Below, in pieces: positions 7,242 to 15,140 of a stretch of 26,733 bases of DNA. The first letter of the stretch is position 1. The number at the start of each line of letters is the position of its first letter. Position numbers and translations under genes: made by a program. The stretch is from CAYGBW01 sp964348185 (lineage in GTDB: Bacteria > Desulfobacterota > BSN033 > WVXP01): positions 1 to 26,733 of the forward strand of contig CAYGBW010000068.1 in the NCBI GenBank assembly GCA_964348185.1, given 5' to 3'. The notes beneath the pieces are model-generated. The model ran no database searches. It saw only the letters and a list, made by a program, of their open reading frames with translations, and was not told where the DNA came from.

Positions 7242-8393
7242 ATGGAAGAGGTTGCCATTGTAGGGGTGGGGCAGAGCGCCTTTGTTCGGGGCTATGAGGG
7301 ATCAATTCGGGAACTGGCCTTCGAGGCCTACCGGGAGGCCATGACGGATGCCGAGCTGAAACCGAACGATATCGATGCATCCATCATCTGCTCGGCTCCA
7401 GAGTATGATAAACAGAGAACCCCTGCCGGTGTTCTCGCCGAGTACCTTGGTCTCATCCCGCAGCCCACCTTCTATGCGGAAAGCGTCTGCTCCTCCAGCA
7501 GCATGGGGGTGAAACTGGGTTACGCTCTCATTAAGTCGAGGCTTCATGACGTGGTCTTGATCCTTGGATTTCAGAAAATGTCAGAGATCACGTCGGCTGA
7601 ATCCCAGGAGAGGATGGGACGAGGCGCAGATATCATGTGGGAGTCGCCCTTCGGGACGATGATGCCTGCCTACTACGCCGTGCATGCACGAGCCCACTTT
7701 GAGAAATATGGCACCACCGAGGAGGATCTCGCACTGATCCGGGTAAAGGCAGCAGACTACGGTCAGATCAACGAGAAAGCCGTCTACAGAAAGAGTGTCT
7801 CTTTTGAGCAGGCTCTATCGGCTGACCCGGTGTCAACCCCCCTAAAGAGATTCGACTGCTGCGCCAACGCCGATGGTGCCTCCTGCGTTGTTCTGGCCAG
7901 AAAGGATCGGGCCGCCGACATGCCCAAGAAACCCGTGTGGATATTGGGACTTGGCGCTGCTTCCGCACCGGTCAATATGGCAGGTCGGGACTCGTTTACA
8001 GGATTGAGGTGTGCCCAAGGGGCTGCGAGACAGGCATTTGAAATGGCCGGGCTCGGGCCTCAAGACGTGGATGTGGCAGAGGTCCATGACTGCTTTACCA
8101 TAGCTGAAATGATGGCATACGAGGATCTGGGATTCGCCAATCCCGGAGAAGGCAAATACCTCATTCGAAACCGAGAGACATATAAAGAAGGAAAAATCCC
8201 CGTCAATGTCGACGGAGGACTCCTTTCAAAGGGCCATCCTATCGGGGCAACGGGTGGGTCGCAAATCCGGACGATCGTGTTACAACTCCGAGGCGAAGCC
8301 GAGCAGATGCAGGTGAAGAATCCAAGCATCGGTTTGGTTCACAATATTGGTGGCGTGGGCCTCTACGGTAACGTGACGATCCTAGGGAGGTAG
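7242..8393 (+). CDS. Thiolase-superfamily acetyl-CoA acetyltransferase (SCP-x type)
   Basis: A thiolase-fold enzyme of 383 aa belonging to the branch that works with a DUF35 OB-fold partner. The nucleophilic cysteine is Cys83 in AESVCSSSSMG, and the C-terminal GHPIGATG is at 331-338. The position that carries the second catalytic Cys in biosynthetic thiolases reads HNIGGVG here, as is usual in this branch. Known relatives include the archaeal acetoacetyl-CoA thiolase that channels to HMG-CoA synthase, and the BbsAB benzoylsuccinyl-CoA thiolase of anaerobic toluene degradation. A degradative 3-oxoacyl-CoA thiolase role fits the acyl-CoA dehydrogenase operon nearby, though the substrate is unknown. 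The ATG follows GGAGG with a 9-nt spacer. The next gene starts 4 nt after the stop, so the two products probably form a complex. Confidence 0.9.
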   Translation: MEEVAIVGVGQSAFVRGYEGSIRELAFEAYREAMTDAELKPNDIDASIICSAPEYDKQRTPAGVLAEYLGLIPQPTFYAESVCSSSSMGVKLGYALIKSRLHDVVLILGFQKMSEITSAESQERMGRGADIMWESPFGTMMPAYYAVHARAHFEKYGTTEEDLALIRVKAADYGQINEKAVYRKSVSFEQALSADPVSTPLKRFDCCANADGASCVVLARKDRAADMPKKPVWILGLGAASAPVNMAGRDSFTGLRCAQGAARQAFEMAGLGPQDVDVAEVHDCFTIAEMMAYEDLGFANPGEGKYLIRNRETYKEGKIPVNVDGGLLSKGHPIGATGGSQIRTIVLQLRGEAEQMQVKNPSIGLVHNIGGVGLYGNVTILGR

Positions 8394-8397
8394 CCCG

Positions 8398-8811
8398 ATG
8401 GGTTTTGAAAAATTCGGAACCGTAAGCTTTACCTCTCAGAGCAGACTGAATCCCTTCGTGGATCGACTGTTTGAGGGGAAGATCTCTGGCAGCCAATGTC
8501 AGAAATGCGGCGTTGCCTATTTTCCACCGAGAGCTGACTGCTCCGGCTGCCTGTCGAGCGACATGAAGTGGTTTGACGTTGGGGGGACCGGAAAACTCGT
8601 CACCTATTCAACGCTCAGCTATGCGCCGACAGGTTTTGAAGAAGACCTGCCTTACACCATTGCGATTGCGCGTTTCAAGGGAGACATTCAGATCTTTGGC
8701 CGTTTGAGCAAAACCATCGAGCCCGAGGAAATCGCCGTAGGCATGGATCTGGTTATTTCTCCTGTAAGGTTGCCTGGAGACAGGATTGCCTACGAGTTTC
8801 AAAAGCCATGA
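8398..8811 (+). CDS. DUF35 OB-fold/zinc-ribbon partner of the thiolase
   Basis: A 137-aa protein with the standard DUF35 layout. An N-terminal helix is followed by a rubredoxin-like zinc ribbon (Cys34, Cys37, Cys48, Cys51) and an OB-fold domain (about 60-137, TGKLVTYSTLSY onward). In characterised complexes the OB-fold protein bridges the thiolase and a second enzyme or supports CoA-intermediate transfer. It is typically required for thiolase activity, as with the BbsA subunit of the BbsAB thiolase. It starts 4 nt downstream of the thiolase stop, behind a GGGAGG site. The 200 nt that follow hold no gene and no clear terminator. Confidence 0.9.
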   Translation: MGFEKFGTVSFTSQSRLNPFVDRLFEGKISGSQCQKCGVAYFPPRADCSGCLSSDMKWFDVGGTGKLVTYSTLSYAPTGFEEDLPYTIAIARFKGDIQIFGRLSKTIEPEEIAVGMDLVISPVRLPGDRIAYEFQKP

Positions 8812-9012
8812 TGCTGGCTCCTGGCCTGAATGCTGTCCGACCTGTGCTTCGAATTCTTTCATTTTGAGGGCATGGCCAAAACAACGATGAGCCAGTCCCA
8901 GGCGTCTCAGATGGCCCGAGCCCGGGGTGGAGATGCCCTTGTGCCTTCTCTCCGCCTGCCGGGAAGGGGAGAGTCCCTCCAGGGATCCTAGAACAAAAAG
9001 CGAAGCAATCTT

Positions 9013-9768
9013 TTGAAACAAGAAAGAATCCAAAGAGCAGCGGAAGACCTATTCAACGCCCGAAAGGCCATTGCCTTCACCGGTGCGGGTATTTCGGTTG
9101 AGAGTGGAATCCCAGATTTCAGAAGCCCCTCGGGCCTCTGGTCCCGGTACAACCCGGAAGAGTATGCCACCATAGAGGCGTTCCGGGCCGATCCCAAAAA
9201 GGTATGGAAATTGCTAGAAGAGATGATCAGCTTGGTCTCTCAGGCAAAGCCAAATCCGGCCCATGTCGGACTCGCCGAGTTGGAGAAGATGGGCAAACTC
9301 CAGGCCGTCATCACGCAGAATGTCGACAGCCTTCATCAGGCTGCTGGCAGTCGAAACGTGATCGAATTCCACGGTTCCAACGCGACGCTTTCCTGTCTCG
9401 CCTGCGGTAATAAAGTCCCCGCGGTGACCCTTTCCATGGAGGACCTGCCCCCAACGTGTGCCCAATGCCGTTCCATCATGAAACCCGATGTGGTTTTCTT
9501 TGGTGAGCCGATCCCCCCAGAGGCTTACCAGAAGGCAGTGGAAGCGGCGAGAACATGCGATCTGATCCTGGCCATTGGAACATCCGCCCTGGTTTATCCT
9601 GCGGCTGACATTCCGATTGCGGCCAAGGAGTCCGGTGCACGGCTTATTGAAATCAACGTGGAATCCACGGCGCTCACTGACCTGGTCTCCGATTACATGA
9701 TTCAGGGGCAGAGTGGGGAAATCCTTCCCCAGGTGGTGGAAGCCCTGAAAAGGCTGATGCGTCCATAG
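9013..9768 (+). CDS. Sir2-family NAD-dependent protein deacylase
   Basis: A sirtuin of 251 aa that removes acyl groups from protein lysines using NAD. Motifs in order are GAGIS (24-28), GIPDFRSPSGLW (32-43), TQNVDSLH (101-108), the catalytic His120 in FHG, and a zinc-binding quartet Cys128, Cys131, Cys149 and Cys152. GTSALVYPAA follows near residue 190. The Tyr-x-x-Arg pair that marks desuccinylases/demalonylases (CobB/SIRT5 type) is not seen after the GLW motif, where VWKLLEEM stands. Deacetylation or another acyl preference is therefore more likely. The start is TTG with only a weak ribosome site. Acyl-CoA-rich anaerobes often use sirtuins to reverse non-enzymatic lysine acylation, which would suit this neighbourhood. 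That link is inferred. Confidence 0.92.
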   Translation: MKQERIQRAAEDLFNARKAIAFTGAGISVESGIPDFRSPSGLWSRYNPEEYATIEAFRADPKKVWKLLEEMISLVSQAKPNPAHVGLAELEKMGKLQAVITQNVDSLHQAAGSRNVIEFHGSNATLSCLACGNKVPAVTLSMEDLPPTCAQCRSIMKPDVVFFGEPIPPEAYQKAVEAARTCDLILAIGTSALVYPAADIPIAAKESGARLIEINVESTALTDLVSDYMIQGQSGEILPQVVEALKRLMRP

Positions 9769-9800
9769 AAGCCTGAGTGGACTAGGGGAGAGAACAAATC

Positions 9801-10220
9801 ATGGTCACCCGTGTTTTTGAAATTCATTTGGACACAACCGATGAAACCGACATTTTCGATATTACCGATCAAGTCCGAGACAAAGTCTTGCAGTCCGACA
9901 TCGAGGATGGTACTATACTGGTATTCATCGGTGGGTCCACCGCAGCCGTAACGACAATCGAATATGAGTCCGGCGTGATCAATGATCTCCGAAGGGCAAT
10001 AGACAGAATCGCTCCGAGAAATACGGTCTACGAACACGACCGCAGATGGGGCGACAGAAACGGTTACGCCCACGTCAGAGCAGCTCTTCTGGGACCCTCC
10101 CTAACCGTTCCCATTCGCGACAAAAAACTCCTCTTAGGGACGTGGCAGCAAATCGTCGTCCTGGATTTTGATAACCGCCCGCGAAACCGGAAGGTGGTTA
10201 TCCAGCTTATGGGTGAGTGA
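9801..10220 (+). CDS. YjbQ-family protein (UPF0047)
   Basis: A 139-aa protein of the YjbQ/UPF0047 family, a compact beta fold found in all domains of life and annotated as secondary thiamine-phosphate synthase from complementation work. The signature region is clear: NGYAHVRAALLGPSLTVPI with its conserved His, followed by LLLGTWQQIVVLDFD. Length is normal. A GGGGAG site 10 nt upstream supports the ATG. It lies 32 nt after the sirtuin and is probably co-transcribed. Downstream, before phoH, is the perfect palindrome ACAGGCGCCTGT at 10237-10248. The in vivo function of this family remains poorly defined. Confidence 0.9.
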   Translation: MVTRVFEIHLDTTDETDIFDITDQVRDKVLQSDIEDGTILVFIGGSTAAVTTIEYESGVINDLRRAIDRIAPRNTVYEHDRRWGDRNGYAHVRAALLGPSLTVPIRDKKLLLGTWQQIVVLDFDNRPRNRKVVIQLMGE

Positions 10221-10297
10221 ATCTGACAAGAGAGCCACAGGCGCCTGTTCGGTTCTATTGACGGGGAAGTCTGTGGTTTCGGTTTTGAGCGTAAGGC

Positions 10298-11293
10298 GTG
10301 AGAAATAAGCAGGAAAACAGGGTCGAGTTTAGCGACATTCGGCTGGCGAACACGCTTTTCGGCGTCCAGGGTTCGAATATTCGGCTTATCGCCCGGAAAA
10401 CGGGGACCAAGATCCACGCCAAAGGCAATTCCCTATCCATTCAGGGGGATGAGATCGGGATGCCCCTGGCTGTGCGGGTACTCGAGGAACTCTATTCCCT
10501 TCTCAAGAAGGGATACCCCCTCTATCCCAGTGACATCGATTTTGCTCTGAGGATCCTTTCGACGGACAGCTCTGCTCGACTGGAGGACATCTTCCTTGAT
10601 ACGGTCTACATTTCATCAAGGAAACGTGTGATCACACCAAAAAGCCTGAACCAGAAGCAGTACATCGATGCGATTCGAAATCACGATATCGTGATCGGAA
10701 TCGGACCTGCTGGAACGGGCAAAACCTATCTTGCAATGGCCATGGCCGTGGCCGCTCTCACCAAGCAAGAGGTCGATCGGATTGTCTTGACTAGGCCGGC
10801 TGTTGAGGCCGGGGAAAAGCTGGGGTTTCTCCCCGGCGATATCTTTGAAAAGGTCAACCCCTATCTGAGACCCCTTGACGATGCCCTTCACGATATGATG
10901 GATTTCGATCGGGTTTCCAAACTCATGGAGCGAGGGACCATCGAAGTGGCTCCCCTCGCCTTCATGAGGGGACGAACCCTGAACGATTCTTTCGTCATCC
11001 TAGACGAGGCTCAGAACACGGGTTCTGAGCAGATGAAAATGTTTCTGACCAGGTTGGGGTATCACTCCAAAGCCGTTATCACAGGCGATGTCACCCAGGT
11101 GGACCTTCCCGAAAACAGACAGTCAGGCCTGATCGAGATCCAGGCTATCCTGAAGGGTGTCAAGGGTATTGAATTTGTATATTTCAATGAAAAGGACGTG
11201 GTCCGCCACCCCCTGGTGCAGAAAATCATTAAGGCCTACGAAAGGGCTGAGAAAAATCTCCGGCTGATCAAATCGAAGGAAAGCCGTGCGTGA
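10298..11293 (+). CDS. phoH: PhoH-family ATPase
   Basis: PhoH/YbeZ-type P-loop ATPase of 331 aa, associated with RNA metabolism and encoded beside ybeY in many bacteria. The N-terminal 60 residues resemble a KH-like RNA-binding module (LFGVQGSNIRLIARKTGTKI). Walker A is GPAGTGKT at 136-143, Walker B FVILDEAQN at 232-240, and a sensor-like ITGDVTQVDLP follows at 261-271. The start is GTG with a weak upstream AAGG. The stop codon overlaps the GTG start of the following HD-domain gene (GTGA), indicating translational coupling. It opens the conserved phoH-pgpH-ybeY-corC block. Confidence 0.93.
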   Translation: MRNKQENRVEFSDIRLANTLFGVQGSNIRLIARKTGTKIHAKGNSLSIQGDEIGMPLAVRVLEELYSLLKKGYPLYPSDIDFALRILSTDSSARLEDIFLDTVYISSRKRVITPKSLNQKQYIDAIRNHDIVIGIGPAGTGKTYLAMAMAVAALTKQEVDRIVLTRPAVEAGEKLGFLPGDIFEKVNPYLRPLDDALHDMMDFDRVSKLMERGTIEVAPLAFMRGRTLNDSFVILDEAQNTGSEQMKMFLTRLGYHSKAVITGDVTQVDLPENRQSGLIEIQAILKGVKGIEFVYFNEKDVVRHPLVQKIIKAYERAEKNLRLIKSKESRA

Positions 11294-13803
11294 GGTTCAT
11301 TGTGTCATCCCCTCATAACTCCATTCGCCTCGGCAAGGAGGGACCTCTGAAAAAAGCTGAAGAAAGCGACCTGAGACGGGTCACGGACCGGCTGACCCGC
11401 CTGCCGAAGGACTGGCTTGGGCGAATTCACTTCATGGATCGTCTTTTTGCCAGTGGAACCCTCCAGAGGTCGATGATCCTCATCGGATGTGCCCTGGCTT
11501 TGGCCATAACCCTTTCACCCACCTTTAGACCTTCTCAAAGAGAATACAATGTGGGGGACATCGCTCAGAGCGACATTCGGGCAGCCCGTGATCTGTTGGC
11601 GGAGGACGAGGCATCCACCCAGAAAAGGCGCCGCGATGCTGAAGAGATGGTTCGTTCGGTTTATGATTATGACCCCAGTGTCCTTGAGGGGGCGGAAAAA
11701 ACCGTGGACGAGGCCTTTGCTCTGATGGAAGAGTTGTTCACGGCCGACACTCAGCTGCCTGATTCGAGAGAGGAGAAGAAGCGCCTGATCGAGGAGAACC
11801 TGGGGATCAAACTCCGTCCCGCCCAGTGGAACATCCTCGAAAAGCAGTTTGATCCTTCCCTAGGGGAAAAGATACTGGATCTTGTGCGCCCCCTGCTGAG
11901 AGCCGGAGTCGTGAGCACCCGGAAGCTCCTGGAACAGGACCAGAAGAGAGGCTTTACCATTAAGAATATTCTCAATCAGGAGGAGAGGATAGAGGATAGC
12001 GCGTTAGCCATTGCGGATATCGATGTCGCTAGGCGATCCATCAGGAGAAATGCCGAAGGGCTCATCGAGACGCGGGGAAGGACCGTCTTTTATCTAGTCA
12101 CTGAGACTGCAACCGCTTTGATTAGACCCAACCTGACATTCAACCGTCAAGAGACCGAGGATAGGAAAACCGTGGCCATCGAGTCAGTCGAGCCTGTTTA
12201 CCTCAGAATCAAGAAAGGCGAAATGTTGGTCCGAGAGGGAGACCCAATACAGGCTGACGACTTGATCAAACTTCAAGCCCTCAAGGCCTTTCAAACGCGG
12301 GTTAATACCCTCATGACTGTGACGGGATGGGGACTCGCGGTTTTCCTGATACTGTTGATCCTCTACGAATTCTGCACAAGAAACATCCGCAAGATTGCCC
12401 CAACCAACAAGGATCTGCTATTTCTGGCGCTCACTATTGCTGGGACTACCCTCCTGCTCAGGGTATCGATCTTTGTTACAGGTTCTCTGGAGAACAGTTT
12501 CCTCGATATCCCCTCCGAATCTTACTACTACCTCTTCCCTGTTGCTGCTGGAGCCATGTTGATTCGTATTGTCCTGAACTCCGAGATGGCTTTCGTCTAT
12601 TCAATAATCGTCAGTTATCTGTCAGGACTTCTTCTGGACAATAGCCTCTTTTTCTTTATCTATGCCTTTGCCGGCGCCATTATCGGTGCCCATTGCGTGG
12701 CACGATGTGAACAGCGATCCATCCTGATCAAAGGCGGCTTAGCGGTCGGTGTAATCAACGTCCTGATGATTCTCTTTTCTGAAATGGCTGCGGGAGAGAC
12801 CTTTGCGAAGGGAATCATTCTCCCGGTCCTTTACAAGTGCGGATTCGGATTTATGGGAGGCGTCTTATCGGCCTTTGTCGTTCTGGCAATCACACCGATA
12901 GTAGAGAGTGTTTTTGCCTACACGACCGATATCAAACTGCTTGAACTCGCAAATTCTGAGCAACCGATCCTCAAGAACCTGATCATTCAGGCACCGGAGA
13001 CTCACTCTCACAGCGTCATCATCGGAAATCTCGTAGAAGCTGCTGCAAAGGCGATCAATGTTAATCCTATTCTGGCCAAAGTTGCCGCTTACTATCACGA
13101 TATTGGTAAAATCAAGAAGCCCATGTATTTCATCGAAAATCAGAAGGGGGGAGAGAATCCCCACAACAAGCTCACGCCAAGCATGAGTAGCCTGATTCTG
13201 CTCTCCCACGTCAAAGATGGCGTCGCCCTGGCCAAGGAGAGTCGGCTCGGACAAGAAATCATCGATATCATTCAGCAACACCACGGGACCAGTCTCATCA
13301 GTTACTTCTATCAAAAGGCCAAGGAGAAAGAGAATCCCGGAGTTCAGGAGGTCAATGAGAAAGACTACCGCTACCCGGGGCCAAAACCCCAGACCAAAGA
13401 GGCTGGAATTGTCATGCTGGCTGATGCCGTTGAGGCGGCTTCCCGAACCCTGTCTGATCCAACGCCGTCCAGGATCAAGGGCGTGACTCAGCAGATTATC
13501 AACAAAATCTTCACCGATGGGCAGCTGGACGAATGCGAGCTGACCCTGAAGGACCTTCACCAGATTGGAAACAGTTTCCATAGAATTCTGAACGCAATAT
13601 CTCATCAACGCATCGGCTACCCATCCATGGAGGAGGCCGGGAAAAAGAAGAGAATCAATGGGAGTCCTAATTCAAAATCGGCAACGCGTCCAAAGAATAG
13701 ATCTTCGAGATATCAGAACAAAAAGCCAGAGGATCCTCGAGAAACTCGGGCTGGCGGAAAAGGAACTGAGCATTCTGTTGACAGACGATCCATCTATAGC
13801 TAA
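11290..13803 (+). CDS. pgpH: 7TM-HD phosphohydrolase (PgpH/YqfF family)
   Basis: A membrane-bound HD-domain phosphodiesterase of 837 aa. The family member PgpH degrades cyclic di-AMP. An N-terminal membrane anchor (about 51-75) is followed by an extracytoplasmic 7TMR-HDED sensor region (about 80-330) and about seven transmembrane helices (about 345-550). The cytoplasmic HD domain includes ETHSHS (His572 and His574) and YYHDIGK with His603-Asp604. The start is GTG overlapping the phoH stop, with AAGGAA upstream. The C-terminal 58 residues or so (after IGYPSMEEAG) are a basic, Ser/Asn/Arg-rich low-complexity tail that does not look like part of the family. They are encoded by the same 146 nt as the beginning of ybeY in another frame. 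No diadenylate cyclase gene is present in the window. Confidence 0.92.
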   Translation: MRFIVSSPHNSIRLGKEGPLKKAEESDLRRVTDRLTRLPKDWLGRIHFMDRLFASGTLQRSMILIGCALALAITLSPTFRPSQREYNVGDIAQSDIRAARDLLAEDEASTQKRRRDAEEMVRSVYDYDPSVLEGAEKTVDEAFALMEELFTADTQLPDSREEKKRLIEENLGIKLRPAQWNILEKQFDPSLGEKILDLVRPLLRAGVVSTRKLLEQDQKRGFTIKNILNQEERIEDSALAIADIDVARRSIRRNAEGLIETRGRTVFYLVTETATALIRPNLTFNRQETEDRKTVAIESVEPVYLRIKKGEMLVREGDPIQADDLIKLQALKAFQTRVNTLMTVTGWGLAVFLILLILYEFCTRNIRKIAPTNKDLLFLALTIAGTTLLLRVSIFVTGSLENSFLDIPSESYYYLFPVAAGAMLIRIVLNSEMAFVYSIIVSYLSGLLLDNSLFFFIYAFAGAIIGAHCVARCEQRSILIKGGLAVGVINVLMILFSEMAAGETFAKGIILPVLYKCGFGFMGGVLSAFVVLAITPIVESVFAYTTDIKLLELANSEQPILKNLIIQAPETHSHSVIIGNLVEAAAKAINVNPILAKVAAYYHDIGKIKKPMYFIENQKGGENPHNKLTPSMSSLILLSHVKDGVALAKESRLGQEIIDIIQQHHGTSLISYFYQKAKEKENPGVQEVNEKDYRYPGPKPQTKEAGIVMLADAVEAASRTLSDPTPSRIKGVTQQIINKIFTDGQLDECELTLKDLHQIGNSFHRILNAISHQRIGYPSMEEAGKKKRINGSPNSKSATRPKNRSSRYQNKKPEDPRETRAGGKGTEHSVDRRSIYS

Positions 13804-14140
13804 GCTCAACCAGAGATACCTCCAACGCACCGGACCTACCAATGTCATAGCCTTTCCCATGCAAGAGGGCCCCTGCAGCGAAATCAACCCCCACATACTG
13901 GGAGACGTGGTAATCTCGGTGGAGACTGCCTGTAGGCATGCCAAGGCAGCGGGGCTTTCCCTGAGTAGCGTCTTGGAGAGGTTACTCGTTCACGGGGTTC
14001 TTCACCTTGTGGGTTACGATCATGAAGGATCAGGCGAAGGAGCCTGTCGGATGGAACAAAAAGAGGAAGAGATTCTCCAGGCTCTGGGGACAGCGAGTCC
14101 CACCCTTCTGTCTGGGAAATGTCCAAAGGAGGTGTTTTGA
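13658..14140 (+). CDS. ybeY: Endoribonuclease YbeY
   Basis: YbeY metal-dependent endoribonuclease of 160 aa, involved in 16S rRNA 3'-end maturation and ribosome quality control. The metal-binding motif is HGVLHLVGYDHE with His112, His116 and His122. The N-terminus (IQNRQRVQRIDLRDI, then LSILLTDDPSIAKLN and GPTNVIAFPM) follows the family from its first residues, which fixes the ATG at 13658 even though it lies 146 nt inside the end of pgpH. The last 15 or so residues (TLLSGKCPKEVF) extend slightly beyond the family core. phoH and ybeY are classic neighbours whose products function together in rRNA processing. Confidence 0.92.
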   Translation: MGVLIQNRQRVQRIDLRDIRTKSQRILEKLGLAEKELSILLTDDPSIAKLNQRYLQRTGPTNVIAFPMQEGPCSEINPHILGDVVISVETACRHAKAAGLSLSSVLERLLVHGVLHLVGYDHEGSGEGACRMEQKEEEILQALGTASPTLLSGKCPKEVF

Positions 14141-14144
14141 CCCC

Positions 14145-14990
14145 TTGAACCTCAGCCTAGGAAAACGGTTGCAGGAACTTCTTCGTTTCTTGGTGAGACG
14201 GGGAGCCGTCACCAAAGAAGACATCCATTCCATCATCGACGCGGGAGAGGAAGAAGGTGTCCTCAACGTGGATGAACACGAAATGATCCACGGGGTTCTT
14301 GGCCTGAAGGGGAGAATTGCCCGGGAGATCATGATTCCCCGCACTGAGATCACCTGCGTGAACAGCCAGGTGACCATCGAAGAGGTCATCCATCGGATCA
14401 TCGAGGAGGGACACTCCCGGATTCCCGTATTTGAAGGGGATCTCGATCACATTGTGGGGATCATCTACGCTAAGGATCTTCTTGGATTCTGGGGAAGGCA
14501 AGACGGTCGAGTCTCCCTCAGGGAGATTGCAAGGAAGCCGCTTTTTATCCCTGAGACCAAGAATCTGGAGAGCCTGCTCCGGCAATTCAAAGTGAAGAAG
14601 GTCCATATGGCTATCGTGGTCGATGAATACGGCGGGACCTCTGGCCTTATCACCATCGAAGACCTCATCGAGGAGGTTTTCGGGGAGATTGAGGACGAGT
14701 ACGATACAGAAGAACGACGACTCCTACCCTTGGAAGACGGGTGGGTGCTGGTAGATGGGAGACTAGAGATCGAGGAGTTGGAGGAGTATCTGAACATCCA
14801 GGTTCCCAGGAACAACTTTGAGAGCGTCGGTGGGTTTATCTTCCATCTTACCGGCAGAGTCCCCAAGAAAGGGGAGAGAATCGCCTACCCAGGCCTTGAG
14901 ATCGAAATTGAGAAGGCCGACGAAAGAAAGATTGAAAAAGCCAAAATCCGTAGGATTCCGATAGAGAAAAGAGCCTCTCCAGAGGAGTGA
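14145..14990 (+). CDS. corC: CorC/HlyC-family CBS-domain protein
   Basis: A soluble CorC-type protein of 281 aa with a tandem CBS pair and a C-terminal CorC_HlyC domain, but no DUF21 membrane domain. The first CBS domain is at about 60-115 (MIPRTEITCV to IIYAKDLL). The second is at about 120-180 (VDEYGGTSGLITIEDLIEEVFGEIEDEYD). The transporter domain (about 195-270) includes FESVGGFIFHLTGRVPKKGE. The family is linked to magnesium/cobalt efflux and envelope stress, and CBS pairs bind adenine nucleotides. The frame is open further upstream to an ATG at 14007, but that segment lies inside ybeY and does not resemble the family. TTG at 14145, 12 nt after AAAGGAGG, is the likely start. lnt, the usual next gene, is displaced 6.7 kb downstream. 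Confidence 0.9.
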   Translation: MNLSLGKRLQELLRFLVRRGAVTKEDIHSIIDAGEEEGVLNVDEHEMIHGVLGLKGRIAREIMIPRTEITCVNSQVTIEEVIHRIIEEGHSRIPVFEGDLDHIVGIIYAKDLLGFWGRQDGRVSLREIARKPLFIPETKNLESLLRQFKVKKVHMAIVVDEYGGTSGLITIEDLIEEVFGEIEDEYDTEERRLLPLEDGWVLVDGRLEIEELEEYLNIQVPRNNFESVGGFIFHLTGRVPKKGERIAYPGLEIEIEKADERKIEKAKIRRIPIEKRASPEE

Positions 14991-14998
14991 AGCTCCCC

Positions 14999-15089
14999 GC
15001 CTACAGGGCCAGGCATCTGTGGCAAAGCCAAGCGGAACTGCGCCGAAGCCTCTGGTGTAGGCTGATCCTCCCCGTGCTTCCGCACGGGG
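14999..15089. other. Paired stem-loops between convergent genes
   Basis: The 150-nt space between corC and the convergent kinase gene holds two adjoining potential structures. The outer stem GCCTACA/TGTAGGC pairs 14999-15005 with 15056-15062. Immediately after it is a perfect 8-bp hairpin, CCCCGTGC-TTCC-GCACGGGG (15070-15089). There is no T-run on either side, so a standard intrinsic terminator is not indicated. It may still limit read-through between the convergent units or be the end of an older mobile element. I see no coding sequence here. Confidence 0.5.
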
Positions 15090-15140
15090 CATCCTGGCGA
15101 AGGCGAGTGAATGATGAGTTCCATGTGAGGCGGTCTCTGT

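Noticed and set aside
12865..13608. 247-codon minus-strand open frame
   Set aside because: It is antisense to the HD domain of pgpH, whose catalytic motifs are intact. There is no independent evidence of coding.
14991..15140. Structured gap as the end of an IS200/IS605-type element with guide RNA
   Set aside because: No tnpA or tnpB gene or remnant adjoins it, and the match is only general (GC-rich stem-loops). It is kept as an unexplained structure.
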